In this document: positions 40,129 through 49,251 of the stretch, piece by piece
How positions within the stretch are numbered: the stretch's first letter is position 1
Layout of the letters: each line of letters opens with the position of its first letter
Origin: CAYFVU01 sp964594775
Lineage (GTDB): Bacteria > Spirochaetota > Spirochaetia > DSM-16054 > Sediminispirochaetaceae
Assembly: GCA_964594775.1 (NCBI GenBank)
Contig: CAZQNO010000005.1
Location: 11,760 to 75,759, forward strand
Length of the DNA: 64,000 nucleotides
Direction of reading: 5' to 3'
The notes under the pieces: model-generated
What the model was told of the DNA's origin: nothing
Databases searched by the model: none
The model's input: the letters and a program-made list of their open reading frames with translations, nothing else
Position numbers and translations under genes: made by a program

Positions 40129-41295
40129 TTAGGCCCATGCCGAACGTATGAGAGCTTCGTAGCCGTCTACGGACCTCACCAGCTGCGCTAATTCTATATA
40201 TTCGTCCCGTACATGCGCAAGGTGTTCTTTTGAAGGACCGAAACCGATCGTTGGTATCCCGAGCCTGCCGGCGCTTGCGCTGCCGTTCGTGCAGAAGGAG
40301 TAGCTGCCGGGGTCTGAGTCGAACCCGGCGGCTTTTAGCGCACTTTTCGCCTTTTCTACAAAGGGCTCGGCGGGATCGAAGTACCATGCGGGGAAAAAGC
40401 GGGATGCCGATATTTCCCTTCCGGTATAACACTCTTCCGTGCCGAAAGACACTTCTACCGAGGCGCCAATAGTCGGGTCTGTCGCTTCTAGCCTCTCGAA
40501 GGTCTCACGAATCGGTGCACACACCGAGTCTTCCGTCTCCCCGGTCACCAGCCTTCTGTCGTAGGTGGCACTACAGCTGTTCGGCACCACCGATGCCCCG
40601 GGGTAGGGATGGGAGATGATATCGGTAAGCTCCATGATCGCCTTCCCCAAGTGCGGGTCTTCCGGAAGGGGAAGCGTGCGTAGTTTCTTTATCAAGTCCA
40701 GCAGGGAATAGACCGCGTTTATCCCGTGCTCGGGATTCGCAGAATGACAGCTCTTGCCGGTGCTCTCTACCTTAAGCTCCGCCCTTCCCCTTTGACCGGT
40801 CATCAGCTTCAGATCCGAGGCCTCCCCTATGATGACTAAACCGACAGAAATTTCCTTGAGAATATTCTGCAGAGCCACTCCTTCGAACATCTCTTCATGC
40901 ACCGTTGCGGTAACATAGATGTCTCCCTTCGGTCTTGTCCCGGCAAAACGGGCAGCAGCGAAGATCATTGCCGCCAGTGCGCCTTTCATATCGGATGCGC
41001 CCCTTCCGTATATCTTTCCCTCAAAGATCTCCGCGGCAAAGGGATCGAAGCGCCAGCTTTCCTTATCGTTTACTTCTACCGTATCGATATGTCCGTCGAG
41101 GAGCACCGATGCCCCCTCTCCGCGTCCTCGTAGTTTTCCGATAAGACTTCCGTAGTGATCGCGTTTTACCTCATCGAAACCGAGCTCCTCCATCTTTTCT
41201 GCGACGAGGCGTACCGCCTCCCGCTCTTTTCCCGAATAGCTCGGCGTTCCGATAATGTCTCTGCAAAAACGAATCAGCGCCTCTTTTTCCTTCAT
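40129..41295 (-). CDS. YgeY-like M20-family metallohydrolase
   Basis: A 388-residue M20 hydrolase. Metal-binding segments are LLDGHIDTVEV (about 63-73), GRGASDMKGALAAM (about 96-109) and HEEMFEG (about 131-137). FCTNGSASAGRLGIPTIGFGP resembles E. coli YgeY (FSTNG..GRHGIPVIGFGP; cores only). YgeY lies in the anaerobic purine-degradation cluster with ssnA, ygfK and xdhD, so this enzyme probably hydrolyses an amide or ureide intermediate. It follows the XdhD-like gene by 51 bases on the same strand. Ordinary ArgE/DapE-type activity is the alternative. Confidence 0.82.
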   Translation of the reverse strand: MKEKEALIRFCRDIIGTPSYSGKEREAVRLVAEKMEELGFDEVKRDHYGSLIGKLRGRGEGASVLLDGHIDTVEVNDKESWRFDPFAAEIFEGKIYGRGASDMKGALAAMIFAAARFAGTRPKGDIYVTATVHEEMFEGVALQNILKEISVGLVIIGEASDLKLMTGQRGRAELKVESTGKSCHSANPEHGINAVYSLLDLIKKLRTLPLPEDPHLGKAIMELTDIISHPYPGASVVPNSCSATYDRRLVTGETEDSVCAPIRETFERLEATDPTIGASVEVSFGTEECYTGREISASRFFPAWYFDPAEPFVEKAKSALKAAGFDSDPGSYSFCTNGSASAGRLGIPTIGFGPSKEHLAHVRDEYIELAQLVRSVDGYEALIRSAWA

Positions 41296-41346
41296 TGTAC
41301 ATAAGCCTCCGGTCTCGATGAGGTAATAAATCGGCCGCTTCCCTCT

Positions 41347-44136
41347 TCACTTAGTTTGGACGATCTTTTCGGGCAGCACAGGGAGCGATTGCACCCACAC
41401 ACCCACCGCATTGTGAACGGCGTGAACGATCGACGGAGCACTGAGAGAAATGGGCAGCTCACCCATCCCCTTCGCGCCGAAAGGACCTTCCGGATGGGTG
41501 TTCTCTATAATCATGCAGTGGATCCTGGGAGCCGCCGTGATTCTCGGCACTCCGAGTTTCCCGTAGGTATCGCTTATCACCGTTCCTCCCTCTTCTTTGT
41601 ACTCCTCGGAAAGGGCATAACCCAATCCCATGAGCACCGCGCCTTCCATCTGTCCTTCGACGGCGGCGCGGTTAATTATTTTTCCGGCATCCGATGCAAC
41701 GAACACATCATGGACTTTGATTCTGCCCGTTTTTTTCTGCACCTCCAGGACCGTTGCCTGCGCGGCAAAGCAGTAGGCGGCGTGGAGATGTCCCTCAACG
41801 TTACTCTTATATCCTTCGGCCGGTTCCTTTAGGCTAAAATGTGTCTCCGGCGCACGGTACCAAGATTCCGCTGTAATGGGGCTTTTTCGATTCCTCAACT
41901 TAATGAGAAACTCATCGAACTCGATGAGCTTCTCCTTTGTTTCGGCCCGGTAAAACACCCTATCCCGCAGTTCGAAATCCCCGGTAAAAGAGTCGATCTC
42001 TGCCGCCAGAAAAGCAGCCAGCTTTTTCTTTAACTCGAGAGAGGCTTGGAGAACCGCATTGCCGGTGATGAAGGTCTGCCGTGAAGCGGTCGTCATTCCC
42101 GCCGGGGGGTCGAGAGCCGTATCTGCCGCATGGACCTGTAGTCTTCTGAAGGGCCAGCCTAAAACGGAAGAAGCTATCTGCGCCATTGCGGAATTGGCTC
42201 CCTGTCCCATGTCGACACTTCCCACCCGCACCACCAGTGTCCCCTCATCGAGAATCTCCAGGCGGGCACCGCCTGCATCGTCCATCCCTATTCCGAGCCC
42301 CACATTCTTGTAAGAACAAGCCACACCGACTCCAAGCGCCCATCCTTCCCTGGCTTCAGGCAGCGTATATGCGCCGAGGGCGTCGCGGACCGCTTCGAGA
42401 CAGGCCCGGGCTCCCACGCTGTGTTCGATACGATCTCCCGTTAGCGTCGGCTTACCCTCTTCGAGCACGTTTTTCAAACGGAGTTCTATCGGGTCTATTT
42501 CCAGTTTGTCGGCTATCTTGTTCATCATCGTTTCCGAAGCGAAGGTAACCACCGGATTTCCGAATCCTCTCATCGCACAGGCCGGCGCGTGATTGCGGTA
42601 CACCGCGCGAGCTTTTACCTCCGCCGCGCGAATCGTGTAGGGACCGGCGGCAAAACTGACACTTCGGAGAATTACCGCTTCTTCAACGGAGGCGTAGGCC
42701 CCGCCGAGGGCAGTGATATCCGCTTTCAGCCCCATCAGCGTTCCGTCTTTACTCACGCCGCTTGTATAGGACATACGGGTGGCGTGGCGCTTACCGCTGG
42801 TCTTGATAGATTCACGCCGGGTGAATGTATACTTAACCGGTCTCCCCGTTGCCAAGCTGCCCAATGAAGCGATTATCTGCACGGAGATATCCTCTTTCCC
42901 TCCGAATCCTCCCCCCATGGGCACGCCGGCTATGCGTATTTTTTCCGCAGGCATATTGACCACCGGTGCTATTTCATTGATATCCATCGGCGGTCCCTGG
43001 CTCGCAACATATACGACAAGAGTATCGTCCTGATCAAGTTTCGCAATACATGACTCCGGTTCCAAATAAGCATGCTCAATGTACTGTGTGTCGAACTCCT
43101 CTTCGAACACATGATCGGCTTCAGCAAGCGCCTTTTTTACGTCTCCCCTTCCGGACTCCATGCGGGCGATGATATTGCCGCTTGCCTCGTGGAGAAGAAC
43201 CGGTTCTTCCTTTAAGGCCTCTTGATAGCCGGAAAGAACGGGCAACTCTTCATACGCGACACGTATCTTGGCAACTGCCTCTTCGGCGGCTTCTTCACTT
43301 TCGGCATAGACGGCGGCAAGCGCGTCTCCCGTATATCGCACCCGTTTAGTCGCCAGCACTTCTTGGTCCTTTTTTATTGGCCCGAAACTGTTCTTCCCCG
43401 GCACGTCCTTAGCCAGTAAAATCTTCACCACTTTATCTGTTTTTTCCGCTTCTGCAATATCGATATCGAGTATGTCGGCATGAGGTTTTTCGCTTCGCAG
43501 GACCTTCGCATAGAGCATATTTTCAAAGGCCATATCGTCGGCAAAGCGGGTGCTGCCGTCGGCTTTTCCGATGCTGTCTATCCGGATTACCGGCTCTCCT
43601 ATAGGAACTTCTCTGTCGGGCAGTATTTCAGAGCGGAGTATCTTCTCCGTACCCTCTCTCAGCAATTCTGCGGCAGCCTGCACCGCCTTTACGATTTTTA
43701 CATAGCCGGTACAACGGCAGATATTTTTCACGAGAGCCTTCCCAATGGCCTTCTCGTCGGGCTGGGGATTGGTCTGAAGCAGGCCATAGGCGGCCATGAT
43801 AAAACCGGGGGTGCAAAATCCGCACTGTACCGCTCCCTCACGGGCGAAACTATAGATCAGCGGATGTACGGTAGTTTCGTCGGACAGCCCTTCTATGCTA
43901 TATACCGAGGCCCCGTTGAGATCCTTCATGCGAAGAAGACAGGAGAGAACGGCCCTGCCGTCGACCACAACGGTGCATGCGCCGCAGTGTCCCTCACCGC
44001 ATCCGTTTTTCGTTCCGGTAAAACCCAGTACTTTTCGAAGATAATTCACCAGAGTTATAGATTCGTCCATCGAGTGGAAGGTATGCTCCTTACCGTTTAC
44101 CTTCAAGCGGATTTTCACAAATGCCTCCAATGCCAT
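41347..44136 (-). CDS. Fused [2Fe-2S]-Mo xanthine-dehydrogenase-like hydroxylase (XdhD-like)
   Basis: A 929-residue single-chain Mo-hydroxylase. Residues 1-160 form a complete [2Fe-2S] domain (C46, C51, C54, C66; C105, C108, C140, C142). From about 185 the Mo domains follow, with GGGFGGKED, CAMRGFGNP and the catalytic glutamate E893 in KGMGELP. No FAD domain is fused, and no CoxM-type gene is adjacent, in contrast to sets A and B. The architecture matches E. coli XdhD (about 956 residues), a putative purine oxidase. Electrons may leave directly to ferredoxin. Neighbours are two M20 hydrolases, a PreA-like enzyme and a nucleoside transporter, supporting a purine-related substrate. Confidence 0.92.
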   Translation of the reverse strand: MALEAFVKIRLKVNGKEHTFHSMDESITLVNYLRKVLGFTGTKNGCGEGHCGACTVVVDGRAVLSCLLRMKDLNGASVYSIEGLSDETTVHPLIYSFAREGAVQCGFCTPGFIMAAYGLLQTNPQPDEKAIGKALVKNICRCTGYVKIVKAVQAAAELLREGTEKILRSEILPDREVPIGEPVIRIDSIGKADGSTRFADDMAFENMLYAKVLRSEKPHADILDIDIAEAEKTDKVVKILLAKDVPGKNSFGPIKKDQEVLATKRVRYTGDALAAVYAESEEAAEEAVAKIRVAYEELPVLSGYQEALKEEPVLLHEASGNIIARMESGRGDVKKALAEADHVFEEEFDTQYIEHAYLEPESCIAKLDQDDTLVVYVASQGPPMDINEIAPVVNMPAEKIRIAGVPMGGGFGGKEDISVQIIASLGSLATGRPVKYTFTRRESIKTSGKRHATRMSYTSGVSKDGTLMGLKADITALGGAYASVEEAVILRSVSFAAGPYTIRAAEVKARAVYRNHAPACAMRGFGNPVVTFASETMMNKIADKLEIDPIELRLKNVLEEGKPTLTGDRIEHSVGARACLEAVRDALGAYTLPEAREGWALGVGVACSYKNVGLGIGMDDAGGARLEILDEGTLVVRVGSVDMGQGANSAMAQIASSVLGWPFRRLQVHAADTALDPPAGMTTASRQTFITGNAVLQASLELKKKLAAFLAAEIDSFTGDFELRDRVFYRAETKEKLIEFDEFLIKLRNRKSPITAESWYRAPETHFSLKEPAEGYKSNVEGHLHAAYCFAAQATVLEVQKKTGRIKVHDVFVASDAGKIINRAAVEGQMEGAVLMGLGYALSEEYKEEGGTVISDTYGKLGVPRITAAPRIHCMIIENTHPEGPFGAKGMGELPISLSAPSIVHAVHNAVGVWVQSLPVLPEKIVQTK

Positions 44137-44142
44137 TCGAAA

Positions 44143-45297
44143 TTAATCATTCAATAGCCGTATAAGCCGGTAATATACTTCGCTGCATTTTTCCAATTGT
44201 GCAATATCGAGATATTCCTCATCGGTATGACAGAGGGACGAATCTCCGGGTCCGTAGTGCACCGTATCGATCCCGAGGTCATTGACCAAAAAATCCATTT
44301 CCTGGTATCCATCGGTGAAAAACTCAATCGGGTCCTCTCCCAGTATATCCCTGTGCGCCTGCCGCAAACGCTGTAACTGAGGAGAATTGAGATCGGCAAG
44401 GGCGGGATGCAATCCGCGCTTTTTAATCGGATCCCAATTCCAGTCCGGTCTGGCGATTTCTATCTCTGCGGAGGTGCCCTCTTCGATTGCGCTTTCTTCA
44501 ATGAGTCGCGTATACCCTTCGAAAACCTCCTCAGGATTCTCTCCAGGAACGGTCCTGCGATCGAACCACACATCGCAGTAGTCTGCTACTATGTTGTAGG
44601 CCCTGCCGCCTTCGATCTTTCCCAAGTTTATCGATGCCCCTACTTCGCCGATACCTTCAAGCGAATAGGAAGGAAGCTCTTTTTTCATCAACAGCTCGGC
44701 CAGTCTCATTCCGGAAAGCACGGCATTGGCGCCGAGCCATGGCCGGCATCCATGGGCCGCGCGTCCTTTTACCTTGAGTCGAATCGGAACGGTTCCCTTA
44801 CAGCCTATGCAGAGTTTTAATCCGGAGGGTTCCGTTACCACGGCAAAATCAGCAGCGATTCCCATTTCCCTCAATGCCATGCTGCCGCGATGCTCGGACT
44901 CTTCATCTATGACTCCGACAAAGGCTATCGGTCGCGCAGGCGATTGAGCATCACCGGCAATCCTTTTGAATGCTTCGATTACCGCGGCGATTCCTCCCTT
45001 CTGATCGACGGAACCGCGGCCATATATTTTCCCGTCTCTTTCTCTGGGAGAAAAAGGACTCTCCATTCCATACGCCGCAACGGTGTCTATGTGCCCGTGG
45101 AATAAAAGTGCGGGCTTGCCGCCGCCGGAACCGCCGATCTTTGCATACACATTGAAACGATCTTTCGCCGCTTCATAAAGTTTCACGCGGCAGCCGAGCT
45201 CTTCGAATCTTTTCTTAAGATACTGTGCGATTTCTTTCTCATTTCCCGTAATGCTGGGAATAGAAATGAGCTTCTTGACCTCTTTTCCAGGGCCCAT
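44143..45297 (-). CDS. M20-family metallohydrolase (ArgE/DapE type)
   Basis: A 384-residue M20 enzyme with LLFHGHIDTVAAYG (about 63-76), GRGSVDQKGGIAAV (about 94-107), the catalytic pair DEESEH (about 133-138) and EPSGLKL. The dimerisation domain lies at about 180-290. It should hydrolyse an amide, N-carbamoyl or N-formimino bond. Its ATG overlaps the stop of the GntR regulator by one base and its stop is 6 bases before the XdhD-like gene. It is distinct from the YgeY-like paralogue in the same operon. Confidence 0.82.
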   Translation of the reverse strand: MGPGKEVKKLISIPSITGNEKEIAQYLKKRFEELGCRVKLYEAAKDRFNVYAKIGGSGGGKPALLFHGHIDTVAAYGMESPFSPRERDGKIYGRGSVDQKGGIAAVIEAFKRIAGDAQSPARPIAFVGVIDEESEHRGSMALREMGIAADFAVVTEPSGLKLCIGCKGTVPIRLKVKGRAAHGCRPWLGANAVLSGMRLAELLMKKELPSYSLEGIGEVGASINLGKIEGGRAYNIVADYCDVWFDRRTVPGENPEEVFEGYTRLIEESAIEEGTSAEIEIARPDWNWDPIKKRGLHPALADLNSPQLQRLRQAHRDILGEDPIEFFTDGYQEMDFLVNDLGIDTVHYGPGDSSLCHTDEEYLDIAQLEKCSEVYYRLIRLLND

Positions 45298-46001
45298 TAT
45301 TTCCCTTCCTCTTTTTCTTTCTTGAAGTGCTCCTTGAGGTAAATTTCCCTGGTATGTTTGAGGAGTTCGATCATTGCATCTCTGGCACCCAGTGGATCAT
45401 GATTTCTTATAGCTTCCACCACATGAGAATGCAGATCGACTCCTCTGCGGGTATGGGAAACCTCCTCTAGAAACTTCTCATAAGAATCTCTGAGGGCCAT
45501 AGCGAATTGTGCCAAAAGAGGATTTTTTACACTCTCGGCCATTGCGAGATGAAAATTCAGGTCACTATCCACCGCCTTTGCAGGGTCTTTCCCAATGGAG
45601 GCCTTTAAGTCATCGATATGCTTCTGCATCGTTTTTGAATCTTCATCGGACGCCTTTTTCGCCGAAAGAACGGCAAGTCCTACATCTAAGACCTCTCTCA
45701 ACTCCATGAGGTTTGCGACGCCGGTATCTTGATAGAGGGTTCTTGCCATGGTCTTTGAGAGCGGAACCGACGGATTCTCGGTAATATAAGTCCCCTGACC
45801 CCTTCTCATCTCCGCGTATCCCATCGCCTGTAGAACTTGAAGAGCCTCGCGCACCGATGAGACGCCCACATTCATCTTTTTCGCAAGCTCTCTCTGGGAA
45901 GGCAGCCGCTGCCCCCATTGGAACTCACCGGAAGAAATGTAGCCGAGAATCTTTTCAACGATGGCGTCGGCCACCGTTAATGTTTCTAATCTTTCTATCA
46001 T
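45297..46001 (-). CDS. FadR-family (GntR) regulator inside the heterocycle operon
   Basis: A 234-residue regulator. Winged helix at about 10-72 (LPSQRELAKKMNVGVSSVREALQVL; hallmark part), then a helical FCD domain with LNFHLAMAESVKNPLLAQ (D/H metal site). I start at MIERLETLTV with AAGGGA 7 bases upstream; the longer in-frame reading would run through the PreA-like gene. It lies mid-operon between the PreA-like and M20 genes. It probably controls the operon in response to an acidic intermediate such as a ureide or 2-oxoacid. Confidence 0.9.
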   Translation of the reverse strand: MIERLETLTVADAIVEKILGYISSGEFQWGQRLPSQRELAKKMNVGVSSVREALQVLQAMGYAEMRRGQGTYITENPSVPLSKTMARTLYQDTGVANLMELREVLDVGLAVLSAKKASDEDSKTMQKHIDDLKASIGKDPAKAVDSDLNFHLAMAESVKNPLLAQFAMALRDSYEKFLEEVSHTRRGVDLHSHVVEAIRNHDPLGARDAMIELLKHTREIYLKEHFKKEKEEGK

Positions 46002-46020
46002 AGTAAAATCCCTTCGGTCC

Positions 46021-47091
46021 TTAGTTGTAGCGCACCGCGCGTACGGGACAAACCCCCGCACAGAGCCCGCAACCGACACATGTTTTTTCATTGACGTGGT
46101 GCATACTCCCGTCGTACAAAATCGCATTACTATAACATACTTTTCTACAGGCTCCACAGTCGATACAGATATCCGTGAGTATCTCCGCGCTAAAGTCGTT
46201 GGAAACCGTTTTAGCAGCATTGAATTTCTTCGTTTTCCACCTCACCTCATCGACGCTTTGCATATTCTGTTTCTTGAGGTACGCAACTATTCCTTTCTCG
46301 ATTTTGGAAAACACCTCTAAGCCCTGTAAGATCGGGGCCGTAACCATACCTACACCGGTCGCACCGGCCATAAGCATTTGGATAGCCGATTCGGTATCGG
46401 TGACTCCCCCCACGCCGACGACGGGAACGTCCACGGTGCGGGAAATTTCGTAGATATACTTCAAGGTAAAGGGAAGAATTGCCTTCCCCGACACGTAGCC
46501 GCTGCCGTCGATGCTTCCGAGAGAAGGTTCTCCGCTTTCTATGTCTATGGACAGTCCCGGACCTATAGAATCCATAGCAGCAATAGCATCGATTCCCGCT
46601 TTTTTTAACTCTTTGAGGTGTTGCGCTAAATTCGGAAGAAAGGGTGGAAGTTTTACTATTATGGGCACCTTCAACTTTGCACGTGCTAAACGGACAGTGG
46701 CAATGAGCTGGACCGGATCGTAGTCTACGAAGGAGACAAGCTTAGAACCGGCCTTCACCATGCGTTCGGCCATTTGCACCGCGGTTTGCGGCTTCACATA
46801 ATTTTTGGCGATGCTGGTAACTAAGGGGACGGAAATATCAAGCCGGGCAATAATTTTCTCCCACTCGTCTATGCCGATACAAGACCAATCGGCATTCATC
46901 AAGCTTCCGCGATGTACGTTCATGTACGGGACCGGCGACTTAACCGGCTGTAATCGGATACCCTTGGTAAAAATGAGCCCTATATCCTTTTCCGCCGCCC
47001 TTCGTATCGTTTCTTCTGTGCCCGAGATCGGCCCCTCGGTGAGCATCAACGGGCTGCGCAGGGTATACCCCAAAAAGTCGGTTTTCAGCAT
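46021..47091 (-). CDS. PreA-like dihydropyrimidine/dihydroorotate dehydrogenase-type FMN enzyme with two [4Fe-4S] clusters
   Basis: A 356-residue protein. Residues 1-280 form an FMN-binding TIM barrel of the dihydroorotate dehydrogenase class (GVGGVTDTESAIQMLMAGATGVGM, hallmark part near 228-250). The C-terminus carries two ferredoxin motifs, CIDCGACRKVC and CVGCGLCAGVCP. This is PreA, the substrate half of bacterial dihydropyrimidine dehydrogenase, but no PreT flavoprotein partner is present. It overlaps the polyferredoxin gene by 7 bases. It may accept electrons from ferredoxin to reduce a pyrimidine- or purine-like ring. A relation to YgfK of the purine cluster is possible. Confidence 0.85.
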   Translation of the reverse strand: MLKTDFLGYTLRSPLMLTEGPISGTEETIRRAAEKDIGLIFTKGIRLQPVKSPVPYMNVHRGSLMNADWSCIGIDEWEKIIARLDISVPLVTSIAKNYVKPQTAVQMAERMVKAGSKLVSFVDYDPVQLIATVRLARAKLKVPIIVKLPPFLPNLAQHLKELKKAGIDAIAAMDSIGPGLSIDIESGEPSLGSIDGSGYVSGKAILPFTLKYIYEISRTVDVPVVGVGGVTDTESAIQMLMAGATGVGMVTAPILQGLEVFSKIEKGIVAYLKKQNMQSVDEVRWKTKKFNAAKTVSNDFSAEILTDICIDCGACRKVCYSNAILYDGSMHHVNEKTCVGCGLCAGVCPVRAVRYN

Positions 47092-47477
47092 GCGTTTTCC
47101 CTCATCTCTAAAGCTCCTTCAGGACAAAAGCGTATGCAGGCACCGCATTGATTGCACATCAAGGCCTTTGATCCCTCCGGCGAGAGAAACAGTTTGTCAC
47201 ATACTTTCACGCACTCTCCACAGCCGCTGCACTTCTCACGATCAACCCGCACCTGTGAGTCTTTTTCGTAGACTGCTCCTTCGGGACAGACGGTGCTACA
47301 GGGGCGCGGTTCGCACTGGTCACAAACCCGTTGCGACAATGTCAAGACATCTGTTCGAAGTATGCGAATCCTGCTCTTTGCCTTGTTCAAAATCCTCTCG
47401 TTGGTCATCGAACAGACCGACTCGCAGGTCCTGCAACCGGTGCACAACTCGCTCTTTACAAATAGATAGTTAGCCAA
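47085..47477 (-). CDS. Polyferredoxin, four [4Fe-4S] motifs, partner of aldehyde oxidoreductase
   Basis: A 130-residue iron-sulfur protein similar in layout to HycB-type subunits. The first motif is CTGCRTCESVC (C12, C15, C18, C22), followed by CDQCEPRPCSTVCP, CSGCGECVKVC and CNQCGACIRFCP, enough for four clusters. It overlaps the AOR gene by 8 bases and the PreA-like gene by 7. It therefore probably shuttles electrons from the tungsten enzyme to PreA and possibly from the XdhD-like enzyme. Confidence 0.9.
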   Translation of the reverse strand: MANYLFVKSELCTGCRTCESVCSMTNERILNKAKSRIRILRTDVLTLSQRVCDQCEPRPCSTVCPEGAVYEKDSQVRVDREKCSGCGECVKVCDKLFLSPEGSKALMCNQCGACIRFCPEGALEMRENAC

Positions 47478-49251
47478 CGAACCATTCCTCCAGTCCGAGT
47501 CGTTCGAAAAGCGCCTGTTCGGGTACGCCGTCTTCGTTCCACTGCCTAAGCCGATAGTAGCGTTCGAGCAGGTAATCTTGATCTTCGCGGCTCATCACTT
47601 TTCCCTTTATCGGTCCAGCCTCAATGCCTTCGGCGGAAAATTTTTCCGGAAGATAGTCGTCCTTACGGGAAATTCCTTCACGGCAGTTGAAATACCGTGA
47701 AAGGGTCCAGCAGCGTTCGCCGGCCTCCTTCATTGTTTCAAGGCTCCACTCTTCACCGGTGGATACTTCCAGCAGTTCGGCGAGTATCGGATCTAAAAGA
47801 CCGATACCATATACGAATTGACAGACGGTAAGACTCTCCTCGGCAGCCTTCTCCTCCTGCTGGTTCTTCACAAATTGTACACGCCCGTCGATGTCCTCCT
47901 CCTTCCACATTCCTCCAAGTTCTCTGCCCACCGGCCATGCGCAGAGATGACAAGCGCCTCTGTCGGCGGTCATATAGACGAGGGAAGTACCGTAACTCAC
48001 GCGCGGATCGTATGCAGGAATTCCCATTCCTTTCACCTGGGGCATCTGATACCCCGTTGAGAACTCTTCATTTACCCGAAGAGCGCCGTCGGCGCAGATA
48101 TCACCCACCCCTTCGCGCCGGCTGATTTTTCCCAAGAGATCGGCGACTATCTCCGCTCTCTTTTTTTCATTACCGGCATCCGCGAAGAGTTCACTCTCCA
48201 ACAGACCGCCGATCAGTGCGCCGGCGCTTATGGTATCCATGCCGTACTGATTACAGAGATAGTTTAAGCGGGCGATATCATCGGGATCATGAATGCCGAG
48301 ATTAGGACCGAATAGACCGATCGTCTCATATTCCGGTCCTTCCATCTTATACTTTCCCTTTCCATATCCCTTAGCGCAGGCAACGGGACACTCACCGCAG
48401 GAGAGAACCTTTTCCACCCGCTCTTCGAAGCTCGTCTCTGCAAAGTCTTCGACCGACTCAAGATATCCCTTGGTAAAATTTTCTACCGGAAGAAAGCCGC
48501 TGGAGTTTACTACCCTGACCGATCGGGCCGTACCGTACCGTCGCTGCCCGGGAACCCAGGGATTGTTGAAAATAATCTCTTTCGCTTTTGCCGTAGTCCG
48601 CCGCATTGTCGCAAGGTCGGCAAGCGGAATATCACCAGTGCCCCTTACCGCTATGGCCTTCAATTTCTTTGAGCCGAAGACCGCTCCGCTTCCGCCTCTC
48701 GCCGCGTTCCTCGAGAAGTCGTTGGAAAGACAGGCATAGCGCACGAGATTCTCTCCCGCCGGTCCGATGGAAATGACCCTCGCCTCGACCTCATCTACGA
48801 GCTCTCTCACCTTCTTTTCCGTCTCGTAGGTCTCCAATCCCCAAATTTCTTCCGCGTCGAAGAAATCCACATTCCCGTCATGGATGTAAAGAATGGACGG
48901 CCGGGCAGAAACTCCCTCGATAATTAAAAGATCGTAACCGCAGGCCTTAATTTCGGCCCCGAAATGACCTCCCGAATTGCAGGAGAGATATATTCCGGTA
49001 AGGGGGGATTTTGTAACGAATTCGAAGCGCGCCGATGCCGGAGCAATAGTCCCCGTCAGAGGACCGGCGGAAATGTAACAGCGGTTTTCCGGTCCAAGCG
49101 GATCTATGCCGGCTTTAAGCTCCTTCACCAAATATGCCGTAGCGAGCCCTTTTCCCCCAATAAACAGCCGTTCATACTCCGGTGGAATTGTTTCGATCCG
49201 GTGGCTTTTCTTTTCAAGATCTATCCGAAGCAGTCTATGAAATCTAGCCAT
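47470..49251 (-). CDS. Tungsten-dependent aldehyde:ferredoxin oxidoreductase
   Basis: A 593-residue AOR. The N-terminal domain 1 (FIGGKGLATAYLVKEL) binds the tungstopterin. Iron-sulfur ligands C285, C288 and C292 (CGECPVAC) are followed by a fourth cysteine near VCQFVYGIGL. Length and order match the family (about 605). It oxidises aldehydes to acids with reduction of ferredoxin. It overlaps both the polyferredoxin gene and the SsnA-like gene by 8 bases. In this operon its substrate is unknown. It is one of very few tungsten enzymes to sit with purine-type transport and Mo-hydroxylase genes. Confidence 0.93.
   Translation of the reverse strand: MARFHRLLRIDLEKKSHRIETIPPEYERLFIGGKGLATAYLVKELKAGIDPLGPENRCYISAGPLTGTIAPASARFEFVTKSPLTGIYLSCNSGGHFGAEIKACGYDLLIIEGVSARPSILYIHDGNVDFFDAEEIWGLETYETEKKVRELVDEVEARVISIGPAGENLVRYACLSNDFSRNAARGGSGAVFGSKKLKAIAVRGTGDIPLADLATMRRTTAKAKEIIFNNPWVPGQRRYGTARSVRVVNSSGFLPVENFTKGYLESVEDFAETSFEERVEKVLSCGECPVACAKGYGKGKYKMEGPEYETIGLFGPNLGIHDPDDIARLNYLCNQYGMDTISAGALIGGLLESELFADAGNEKKRAEIVADLLGKISRREGVGDICADGALRVNEEFSTGYQMPQVKGMGIPAYDPRVSYGTSLVYMTADRGACHLCAWPVGRELGGMWKEEDIDGRVQFVKNQQEEKAAEESLTVCQFVYGIGLLDPILAELLEVSTGEEWSLETMKEAGERCWTLSRYFNCREGISRKDDYLPEKFSAEGIEAGPIKGKVMSREDQDYLLERYYRLRQWNEDGVPEQALFERLGLEEWFVG

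Noticed and set aside
46002..46220. Longer N-terminus for the mid-operon GntR regulator
   Set aside because: It overlaps the PreA-like gene and is not related to GntR proteins; the winged helix begins near the chosen start.
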